A stretch of 36,440 nt of DNA from an uncultured Alteromonas sp. (lineage in GTDB: Bacteria; Pseudomonadota; Gammaproteobacteria; Enterobacterales; Alteromonadaceae). The DNA is taken from the NCBI RefSeq assembly GCF_913058315.1, contig NZ_CAJXQY010000035.1:1-36440 (forward strand), read 5' to 3'. How positions within the stretch are numbered: position 1 is the stretch's first letter; every line of letters begins with the position of its first letter. The translations under genes and the position numbers were made by a program. Positions 1 to 6,638 of the stretch are shown here, one piece after another. The notes beneath the pieces were generated by a model. The model was not told where the DNA came from. It did not search any database and saw nothing but the letters and a program-made list of their open reading frames with translations.

Positions 1-367
1 CAAGAATAATGTTCAGCACCGCGGTAGAAGACATTCGTTGCGGGGTATAAGAGGCATAAAGCATATGCCAGTACCCGCAAAAGTGGAGCACCATGACGAC
101 AAATAAAGCAGACCAAAGAGCAAATTTGCCTGGTATGGAACGTTTCAGGTTGGTAGTTAGCCCCACCAGCAACAGAGCACCGTAGGGAATGACTCTGAAT
201 CCTGCGGCAAATAGCAGACTGTCGACAGTTAAATACCGCGCAACCTTAGTAAAACCTTCTGCTACTCCGTAGTCGCCAACAAATACAGCCAATACCCAGT
301 CCACCAGTATTTCATTAATAACAACGAAGGCGGTAATTAACCCTATCCAGAAACTTTTACCCATCAT
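1..367 (-). CDS. Partial multi-span membrane protein, unknown function
   Basis: An open frame reads leftward from ATG at 367 (a second in-frame ATG sits at 364) and runs off the window edge after about 122 codons without a stop. An AGGA ribosome-binding site lies four bases before the first ATG. The visible protein begins MMGKSFWIGL and has three to four hydrophobic stretches (near residues 6-34, 50-75, 85-105) joined by short polar loops, so it is very likely an inner-membrane protein. It starts 60 bases after the yiaA-like gene on the same strand and is probably the last visible gene of that cluster. I do not recognise a family. The C-terminus is missing from the window. Confidence 0.7.
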   Translation of the reverse strand, partial: MMGKSFWIGLITAFVVINEILVDWVLAVFVGDYGVAEGFTKVARYLTVDSLLFAAGFRVIPYGALLLVGLTTNLKRSIPGKFALWSALFVVMVLHFCGYWHMLYASYTPQRMSSTAVLNIIL

Positions 368-427
368 TCAATCCTTGTTAAGTTCATCGCTTGAATATCG
401 ATGTAGAGTAAGTAGCCATCAGGCTAC

Positions 428-901
428 TTACTCAGCTTCTGGAACGAAAGTGGCTGCCTGACTGGTGGTTGACTGAGTAGTGACACTCTCGGATTTCACC
501 TCAGCACAATCCCGCACGTTCTTTTGCACAGTGATAGCGGCAAACATACTCAATACAAAGGCCATTCCGAAAAAGCCCTTTTCACTAAGTGCCAGTTCTG
601 CGTTGTACAACCCCACCATTAACAGGGCAATGGCAGCCACCGTTGCTACACCACAAGCAATAAAGTATGCCCGGGTCACTTCGATTCCAGCCATTTTATC
701 GCGGATGGTTTTCTGTAAAGACACCACAGCGAATAATCCCAGTAGCATGACGGTCAGGTAATAGCCTTTTTCATTAAGCTGCATGTAAGCGTTAAATAAG
801 CCAATCAGGTAACTGGCAACTCCAATCATAAGCGCTGCTACTGCAGCAATCCGAAAAGCTTTGGTGGGTGCATTTGTCATTGTCTGAGTTGAAATTTCCA
901 T
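428..901 (-). CDS. yiaA: YiaA/YiaB-family inner membrane protein
   Basis: 157 residues. The protein has two copies of the YiaAB two-helix unit: residues about 25-68 (YLIGLFNAYMQLNEKGYY, ending LQKTIRD) and about 90-133 (MVGLYNAELALSEKGFF, ending VQKNVRD). Each copy is a pair of transmembrane helices with a conserved N-A-x-x-x-L-x-E-K-G turn, giving four helices in the cytoplasmic membrane. The family is known from E. coli yiaA/yiaB but has no established biochemical role. The start is supported by a GAGGA site seven bases upstream. It lies 14 bases after the DUF2145 gene and is probably co-transcribed with it. The C-terminal 20 residues are Ser/Thr-rich and variable. Confidence 0.9.
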   Translation of the reverse strand: MEISTQTMTNAPTKAFRIAAVAALMIGVASYLIGLFNAYMQLNEKGYYLTVMLLGLFAVVSLQKTIRDKMAGIEVTRAYFIACGVATVAAIALLMVGLYNAELALSEKGFFGMAFVLSMFAAITVQKNVRDCAEVKSESVTTQSTTSQAATFVPEAE

Positions 902-915
902 GTCGATATCCTCGG

Positions 916-1707
916 TTAAATGGCTTGCGTGCGGCCGTTGGCATACAGCACAACAGCCTGTTGAGATAAGTTAAACTGCGCTAAGTAGTGGCCAATAGTG
1001 GTAAAGGTGGCCGTGCGAACGCGCCCTTTGTGATCAGAAGTGGTTACCCCATCTGTCACCATACTGCCCACCGCCAGTTTTAGCGGGCTGATATGCACTC
1101 GCTGCGGTTTAAAATAGGCGGCATTATTGGCCTTGATTCGCTGTTTATCTTCGGTTTGATACAGGGCCGCCTGCAACATATCCAGGGTGAACTCAGTACA
1201 ATTCTGGCGCTCGCTGTTAAAGGGGTTGGCCACCACCGAATAACGGGGGTTATGCAAACCAAGGTGCTTTTGTTCGCTGATCAGTGCAATGAGCCGTTCC
1301 TGCACCGCCGGGGTTGGTATTACAATTCCGGCTTTAAGCGTTTGTGCGCCCCAGAAGAAATCCACCGGATAATCTACGATAATATCACTGCGACCCGGGT
1401 CGTCCGCTCGCTGATAGAGATTATGAATAGCGTAGCCATACTCAGTGGTTCCATCGTCGAGGGTAATAGCCGAATAAACGGCTACCGCGGTATGAGTAAA
1501 GTGGATGCCTTTTGGCAATTCCTTTTCCGGGCGTCCCACCCGGCCGATAATAAAAGCGTGAGCCTGATGTGCTGCCGCATATCGCTCTACCTGCTTGGCA
1601 AAGTCAATGATCTGTTCAGGTTGAAACACCGACTTTGACGGTGCCTGACTGCCGGCCTGGGCACCGGCAGTCAGTAAAATCAATAGTACTGCAATAATGA
1701 CTCGCAT
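916..1707 (-). CDS. DUF2145 family secreted protein
   Basis: 263 residues with a clear Sec signal peptide (MRVIIAVLLILLTAGAQA), so it should be periplasmic or exported. The body matches what I know of DUF2145: an F-A-K-x-V-E-R start, a GRVGRP turn, FTHTAVAVYS, the YAIHNLYQ segment, YPVDFFWGAQ, and a conserved NCTEF motif near residue 170. The single Cys of NCTEF together with upstream His residues suggests a papain-like or NlpC/P60-like arrangement, but that is inference; no activity is established for the family. An AGGAG site lies six bases before ATG. The gene follows the small secreted-protein gene by 25 bases. Confidence 0.85.
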   Translation of the reverse strand: MRVIIAVLLILLTAGAQAGSQAPSKSVFQPEQIIDFAKQVERYAAAHQAHAFIIGRVGRPEKELPKGIHFTHTAVAVYSAITLDDGTTEYGYAIHNLYQRADDPGRSDIIVDYPVDFFWGAQTLKAGIVIPTPAVQERLIALISEQKHLGLHNPRYSVVANPFNSERQNCTEFTLDMLQAALYQTEDKQRIKANNAAYFKPQRVHISPLKLAVGSMVTDGVTTSDHKGRVRTATFTTIGHYLAQFNLSQQAVVLYANGRTQAI

Positions 1708-1732
1708 AATCTGCTCCTTGTCGGGCTAATGC

Positions 1733-2074
1733 TTAGTGATTGACCGTTTGTTCAACAACGATTTCAGAGGGAGGTGGATCGCGGGTGATCACGCGGGTAG
1801 TGATAGTTAGCGGTTTGGTATTTCGCTCGTGTCTGGCGTGCAGCGCCTTGACCGACTGATGCGTAGAATCTGCCACGGCTACCACACTCAGGCCGGTAAT
1901 AATAACCGGTGCAGCCACTACCGCGCTGGCTACTGAAGCGGTTGTTGAAACCCCTTCCACACTGGCCAGCACACTGTGCTTGCTAGCCTGGCCGCTGTGA
2001 TCAACGGAGTCAGCAGCCATAGCTCCCTGAGCAACAACGGCGCTGGTCAGTAAAGCGATGATTAATTTTTTCAT
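1733..2074 (-). CDS. Small secreted protein of unknown function
   Basis: The start is set at Met3 of the longest frame (2074): the AAGGA site is 8 bases before this ATG but only 2 bases before the ATG at 2080. The 113-residue product begins MKKLIIALLTSAVVAQGAMA, a typical Sec signal peptide with cleavage after AMA. The mature part is Ala/Val/Ser/Thr-rich, with a hydrophobic run (VASAVVAAPVIITGLSVVAV) that could be a membrane segment or peptide-binding strand, then a basic H-A-R-H-E-R-N stretch and a Thr/Pro-rich tail. I recognise no domain. It is the first gene of the leftward cluster with DUF2145 and YiaA genes and is divergent from the XRE regulator gene. Confidence 0.75.
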   Translation of the reverse strand: MKKLIIALLTSAVVAQGAMAADSVDHSGQASKHSVLASVEGVSTTASVASAVVAAPVIITGLSVVAVADSTHQSVKALHARHERNTKPLTITTRVITRDPPPSEIVVEQTVNH

Positions 2075-2148
2075 TGTCATAGTCCTTCATTGGTTGGTTC
2101 CCCTTCAAGCTAGTCCCTGGTAGAAAATAAGTAAACTCAATTTGAATA

Positions 2149-2165
2149 TGTAGTATATTACTACA
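2149..2165. promoter_or_regulatory. Palindromic operator candidate between divergent genes
   Basis: A perfect inverted repeat TGTAGTA-TAT-TACTACA (7-3-7) lies 24 bases before the start of the XRE-type regulator gene and 74 bases before the divergent secreted-protein gene. Its size, symmetry and position are typical of a dimeric helix-turn-helix operator, so autoregulation and control of the leftward cluster are plausible. No convincing -35/-10 pair could be fixed around it. The symmetry is seen directly; the binding protein is inferred. Confidence 0.5.
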
Positions 2166-2189
2166 CCAAAGGTATCGGATTTTAATACT

Positions 2190-2930
2190 ATGAGTCAGAT
2201 TAAGCAGGTAACACAGCGATTAAAACAATTGCTAAAAGAACAGGGAATGACCTACAAATCCTTGTCTGAACAGTTGCAGTTAAGCGAGGCAAGTGTAAAA
2301 CGGTGTTTCTCGCAACAGAGTTTTACCCTGGAGCGCCTGGAGCAGGTTTGTGAAGCTCTGGGGCTAACCCTGAGTGATGTGTTTATCCAGGTGGCTCAAT
2401 CCCAACCCAAGGTGTCGCAGCTTTCTGAGGATCAGGAGCGGGATTTACTCGACAACCCCCGTTTATTATTAGCCGCTGTGTGCGTGCGAGACGGCTGGCA
2501 ATTTAATGAAATTATTGATTATTACGATATCAGCGAGCCCGAGGCTGTGCGGTTGATGGTAAAACTCGATCGGCTGAAGCTGATTGAGTTTCTGCCCGGT
2601 AACCGTTATCGGCTATTGATTGCCCAGGATTTTCGTTGGATCCCGGGCGGGCCGTTGGAGCGATTTATGGAGCAGGAAGTCATGGTAAAGTTCATGTCGC
2701 CAAAGAAAAACGAACCCTGGGCTTTTCGTTTTTATTTGCGCGGCCGGTATTCGCAGAGCTCTGTAGAGATCATTCAGCGCCGTCTTAACCAGCTTACCCG
2801 GGAGGCCGCTGAACTCAACGAAGAAGACGCCCGGTTACCCATTAACGAACGCACCCATATGGGGCTATTAATGGCCATGCGGCCCTGGGAGCCGTCACTG
2901 TTTGAAGCCATGCGTCGCACTCCCACATAG
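2190..2930 (+). CDS. XRE-family (Cro/CI-type HTH) transcriptional regulator
   Basis: 246 residues. Residues about 5-66 form a Cro/CI helix-turn-helix: TQRLKQLLKEQGMTYKSL, then the recognition region LQLSEASVKRCFSQQ and the closing LEQVCEALGLTLSDVF. The rest (about 70-246) is a soluble domain with no signal peptide; the segment DISEPEAVRLMVKLDRLKLIEFL resembles a second winged-helix-like unit, and the C-terminal half is basic and of no family I can name. The Shine-Dalgarno is weak: AAAGG is 17 bases upstream and CGGA about 10. The gene is divergent from the envelope cluster with a palindrome in between, and converges on the double-Cache gene with only three bases between stop codons. Confidence 0.85.
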   Translation: MSQIKQVTQRLKQLLKEQGMTYKSLSEQLQLSEASVKRCFSQQSFTLERLEQVCEALGLTLSDVFIQVAQSQPKVSQLSEDQERDLLDNPRLLLAAVCVRDGWQFNEIIDYYDISEPEAVRLMVKLDRLKLIEFLPGNRYRLLIAQDFRWIPGGPLERFMEQEVMVKFMSPKKNEPWAFRFYLRGRYSQSSVEIIQRRLNQLTREAAELNEEDARLPINERTHMGLLMAMRPWEPSLFEAMRRTPT

Positions 2931-2933
2931 CGT

Positions 2934-4937
2934 TCAGTCAGACTCAGACTGATTTCGTTCAATCATTAAAGCGATGGTGTCGTTGCTGTAGCCATCTTCG
3001 GTTTTATATTCGCGGTAGCCCTTGGACACCGCAAACCCGATAACATACTGTTGCTGATCGAGGGTATAAATGCCTGCGCCCTCGCCACCTCTGCCGTGGT
3101 TAAGTATTTCGGCTGGCAGCGCCAGATATTCACCGGCCTGCCAGGGGGCCTGGGCACTGGCTGAAATAACCTGGCCACGGCGGTCTATGAAGACCCCCAT
3201 TCGTTTGGCCGAACTGCTATTGAGCACATCGTCCAACATTTGCCGAAACTCAGGTTCACTGTCGAACACCAGGCCAATTCCGCCAACCACCTGATTGTTA
3301 TGACGGATGGCTGCATTGTAAATATAAGTGGGTCGCTGCTGATAATAGTCTGAAGGATGAAAAGCCGACACACTGTACTGCTGCGAACTACTTAGCGCTA
3401 AGACACTGCGCCATTGCGTCGGCTCCGCGGCCTGGGTATCTAACCAATCATCCAATGAAGAGGATGACACGGCGACTATCTTCCCGCTTCGGTCGTACAC
3501 ATAAATCCCGGTATAAACGGTATACAACTCGTTGATATACGACAGTATGGCACTCATCTCATGTTGTGCATCCGGCGTTACCGCTGCGGCCCCGAAAGCG
3601 TGGATAAACTGCTCTGTTAATGCCCACCAGCGGCAATCATTGGCCCGTTCATATAAATTGCGATCCATGATGTCAATGGCCAGCGCTGCCTGGGCGCTCA
3701 GCGCATTGTAGTGCGTGGTGAGGGCGGTACTCATTAGCTGACTAACTGAACTACTGAATATCCCCTGCATCTGGCGACCAATCTGACGAATTTCTTCCAG
3801 AATCGGAATAAACTCATCGGCATCAGTCCGTGCCGCCGCTATACGGCCGTTAAGAACAACCAAATCCAGATCATCGGTTACTACTTTGGAGCGATGCTGG
3901 ATATTACTCAGCGTGGCTGAAAACCCCTGCCAGCGGGCGACATCTTGCTGGGCCTTGTCATTATCCCTCTCTGAACGTTGCTGCTCCACCGAGCGTGAAA
4001 AGGGCATCAACACACAACCCTGCCACGATAACCCCATGTACCCCTGATAGCCTCGCGTAGGCGCTACGGTACAGAAGTATTGTTGGTTGTTAAGGGTGAT
4101 AAACTGGTCTTGTCGGTGTACGTCGATACGTTCTCCCCGCGACAGTAATGCCTGATGGCTCGCCTCGAGGACTTTTCCGTTAGCATCGAGTAACGCCATC
4201 ACCAGGCCGCTGCCATCGCTCAGATCGGCAAATAACGACGCCATTTCATTTTCGAGTTTAAAACTCAGGCAAAGCACACCAAGGGGCACATTGCTCTGCG
4301 GATCCCTGACCGGGGCCAGAAACAGTGACGACAGTGGCTTGTGAGGACAAAGCGGCGAAAAACGACAAATTTCGATATATTCCTGCTGACCGTCAAGGAG
4401 CTCCTGAATAACCGGGTCGCTACCTAATTGCTCGGCCACGGCCGAATTCATGCGGACTTTAAGCTTACCGTTCACATCGAACAACATAACATCATCGTAA
4501 ACCGAGTACTTCGCCGCATACTCAAGCATATGTTGCTGCACCACCTGAGTCGCTGCCGGATCCACCTGCGTTGATTTCAAATAACTGACAAAACGGGTAT
4601 CAGTGGCTAAAAACCCCACATCGGCGGTTCGCTCAAATAAATTACGATTAGGAATATCAATCAAGGTTTGGGCAATGGAGCGGTGTTTACGGCCTATTTG
4701 CTGCACCTGCTCAGCCAGCAGGTTCTCAATTAGTAACGCTTGTAAATCGGCAAACTCGCCCTTGGTATCAAGCATATTCGCCAGCAGACTTTGTGGCACA
4801 TTGAGACTGTTGATTTTGCCCACCAGGGCAACCTTGTCCCACCAGCGATTAAGGTTCATCAGGTTATTCTGATGCTGTGTTACAGAGGGAAATACGGCGG
4901 TCAGGGCATTTCTGTTTTTCTCATTCAGTGTTTGCAC
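2934..4937 (-). CDS. Soluble tandem Cache-like sensor protein without membrane segments
   Basis: 667 residues with no signal peptide and no transmembrane helix that I can see. The protein is an internal duplication. Half 1 has RNLFERTADVGFLATD (residues 99-113), a PDC/Cache-like strand VYDDVMLFDVNGKL (146-159), GVLCLSFKLENEM (220-232) and VMALLDANGKVLEAS (246-260). Half 2 repeats these as RNLYERANDCRWWALTE (426-442), VYTGIYVYDRSGKI (474-487), GGIGLVFDSEPEF (552-564) and MGVFIDRRGQVISAS (580-594). Between them VVLNGRIAAARTDAD (360-374) resembles the signalling-tip helix of methyl-accepting chemotaxis proteins. Cache domains normally sense ligands outside the cell, so a cytoplasmic pair is unusual. 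It may be a chemotaxis or signalling accessory protein; the output is unknown. Confidence 0.65.
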   Translation of the reverse strand: MQTLNEKNRNALTAVFPSVTQHQNNLMNLNRWWDKVALVGKINSLNVPQSLLANMLDTKGEFADLQALLIENLLAEQVQQIGRKHRSIAQTLIDIPNRNLFERTADVGFLATDTRFVSYLKSTQVDPAATQVVQQHMLEYAAKYSVYDDVMLFDVNGKLKVRMNSAVAEQLGSDPVIQELLDGQQEYIEICRFSPLCPHKPLSSLFLAPVRDPQSNVPLGVLCLSFKLENEMASLFADLSDGSGLVMALLDANGKVLEASHQALLSRGERIDVHRQDQFITLNNQQYFCTVAPTRGYQGYMGLSWQGCVLMPFSRSVEQQRSERDNDKAQQDVARWQGFSATLSNIQHRSKVVTDDLDLVVLNGRIAAARTDADEFIPILEEIRQIGRQMQGIFSSSVSQLMSTALTTHYNALSAQAALAIDIMDRNLYERANDCRWWALTEQFIHAFGAAAVTPDAQHEMSAILSYINELYTVYTGIYVYDRSGKIVAVSSSSLDDWLDTQAAEPTQWRSVLALSSSQQYSVSAFHPSDYYQQRPTYIYNAAIRHNNQVVGGIGLVFDSEPEFRQMLDDVLNSSSAKRMGVFIDRRGQVISASAQAPWQAGEYLALPAEILNHGRGGEGAGIYTLDQQQYVIGFAVSKGYREYKTEDGYSNDTIALMIERNQSESD

Positions 4938-5021
4938 AGCGCGTCACCTACAACTTTAGTTCAAGCTATTGTTTTATTTAAATTATGCAAATCCTTTTAT
5001 ACCAGATGGTAAAATTAAATA

Positions 5022-5048
5022 TTGTATACTTTATGATAATTCTCATAA
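5022..5048 (+). promoter_or_regulatory. Possible mgtE promoter overlapped by a palindrome
   Basis: The 242-base gap before mgtE is AT-rich at about 4960-5060. It holds a TTGTAT / CATAAC pair spaced 16 bases, and a perfect 6-6-6 inverted repeat TTATGA-N6-TCATAA at 5031-5048 inside it. The left half TGATAAT looks like a Fur half site, but the right half matches poorly. The assignment to mgtE, rather than the divergent Cache-like gene, is inference. Nothing else gene-like was found in 4938-5179 apart from a 25-codon frame without a ribosome-binding site. Confidence 0.3.
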
Positions 5049-5179
5049 CTTTTAGCTATAGTCTTAATGGATATGCTGGCTTTACCGAATAAAAAACAGT
5101 CAGTTAACATTTTAATCCATGACAGAAATCGGCCGCTGAGTTAACCTTACAGGCATAGTGACATTCTCAAGGATTACCG

Positions 5180-6538
5180 GTGGCAGAAGCGATAGAAGCA
5201 AATTATGCGCGTTCACAATTACGTGGCATAAATAAGGCGCTGTCTGAAGGCCGCTTTGTTTCTGTTCGTAAACAACTGCATGAAATGCCGCCGAGTGACG
5301 TGGCACTGATCCTGGAATCCAGCCCAACTAAAACCCGTGATGATTTGTGGGAACTGCTCGACAGCGATTTCCACGGTGATGTTATCGAAGAGCTCTCAGA
5401 AGAAGTCCGTAACGGTATTATTGCCAAAATGATGCCTGCCAAGGTGGTTGACGCCCTGGAGGACATGGATACCGACGATCTGGCCGAAACCCTGTCGAGC
5501 CTGCCGGAAGAAGTGCTACAGGATGTACTGCAATCCATGGATGCTCAGGACCGCCATCGCGCCGAACAAGCCATGTCCTACGGTGAGGAAACCGCCGGTT
5601 TCATCATGAACACCGATACCATCACCCTGCGTCCGGAAGTGTCGATTGATGTAGTATTGCGCTATTTGCGATTAAAGGGCGACTTACCCGAAAACACCGA
5701 TACCTTCTATGTGGTAAGCCGCACGGATAACCTGGTGGGTATCGTACCGGTAACCCGCCTGATCACCACGGATCCCGAAGCCAAAGTATCTGAGGTGATG
5801 GACGAAGAACCCGAAGCCATTCCGGTTAATATGCCCGATGATGAAGTGGCCAGTATGTTTGAACGTTATAACTGGCTGTCGGCACCGGTGGTTGACGACA
5901 AACACCGTCTGGTAGGCCGTATCACCATTGATGACGTAGTCGACATTATCCGTGAAGATGCAGAGCACTCCATGATGAGTATGGCCGGTCTGGATGACGA
6001 AGAAGATACTTTTGCGCCGGTCTGGCAAAGTACCCGGCGACGTTCGGTCTGGCTCGGCGTTAACCTGCTCACTGCGTTAATGGCCGCCGCGGTCAGCGAT
6101 TTGTTTGAAGCCACGCTGAGTCAGCTGGCCGTACTGGCGATCCTCAACACGATTGTGCCCAGTATGGGCGGGGTTGCCGGTAACCAAACCCTGACCCTGG
6201 TGATCCGCGGTATGGCCCTTGGCCATGTAAACCCGTCTAACTCCCGTTGGTTGATCACCAAGGAGTTTGCCATCGGATTACTCAACGGTGTGATTTGGGC
6301 GGTCCTGATTGCCACGGTAATTGCCACATGGAAACAAGACCTTACACTGGGCATTATCATCGCCTTTGCGATGCTGATGAACATGATTGCCGCTGCGCTG
6401 TCAGGCGCTACACTACCCATTGTGATGAAAAAACTGCGCATCGATCCCGCACTCGCTGGTAGTGTCATTCTGACTACCATTACCGACGTAGTGGGCATCT
6501 TTGCCTTTTTAGGCACTGCGACCTTATTTCTGGTGTAG
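5180..6538 (+). CDS. mgtE: Magnesium transporter MgtE
   Basis: 452 residues, the usual MgtE length. It is a homodimeric inner-membrane Mg2+ channel whose cytoplasmic domains close the pore when Mg2+ is plentiful. In order: N-terminal superhelical domain (about 20-135; VIEELSEEVRNGIIAKM, LAETLSSLPEEVLQDVL), paired CBS domains (about 138-262; YVVSRTDNLVGIVPVTRL and APVVDDKHRLVGRITIDDVV), and five transmembrane helices (about 285-452) including the PSMGGVAGNQTLTLVIRG pore region and the TDVVGIFAFLG helix with the conserved Asp. Translation starts at GTG, chosen because AAGGA lies six bases upstream and no ATG fits. It appears to be transcribed alone, 100 bases before the peptidase gene. Confidence 0.95.
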   Translation: MAEAIEANYARSQLRGINKALSEGRFVSVRKQLHEMPPSDVALILESSPTKTRDDLWELLDSDFHGDVIEELSEEVRNGIIAKMMPAKVVDALEDMDTDDLAETLSSLPEEVLQDVLQSMDAQDRHRAEQAMSYGEETAGFIMNTDTITLRPEVSIDVVLRYLRLKGDLPENTDTFYVVSRTDNLVGIVPVTRLITTDPEAKVSEVMDEEPEAIPVNMPDDEVASMFERYNWLSAPVVDDKHRLVGRITIDDVVDIIREDAEHSMMSMAGLDDEEDTFAPVWQSTRRRSVWLGVNLLTALMAAAVSDLFEATLSQLAVLAILNTIVPSMGGVAGNQTLTLVIRGMALGHVNPSNSRWLITKEFAIGLLNGVIWAVLIATVIATWKQDLTLGIIIAFAMLMNMIAAALSGATLPIVMKKLRIDPALAGSVILTTITDVVGIFAFLGTATLFLV

Positions 6539-6638
6539 TTCACCTTTACTGCACAACATCTGATACCACTGGAACAAAGTGTGTGCCGCGATGGCGCGTA
6601 GCAGCGCCGTAACCGGCCCACCGCAAAGGAGATAATAA

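Noticed and set aside
1093-1638. 181-codon plus-strand frame inside the DUF2145 gene
   Set aside because: It is antisense to a gene with signal peptide and family motifs and shows no protein features of its own.
5031-5048. Fur box
   Set aside because: The left half TGATAAT fits but the right half matches only about four of seven bases, and no iron-related gene is adjacent.
5067-5144. 25-codon frame MDMLALPNKK... before mgtE as a real gene
   Set aside because: There is no Shine-Dalgarno and no recognisable leader-peptide pattern; kept only as part of a low-interest leader observation.
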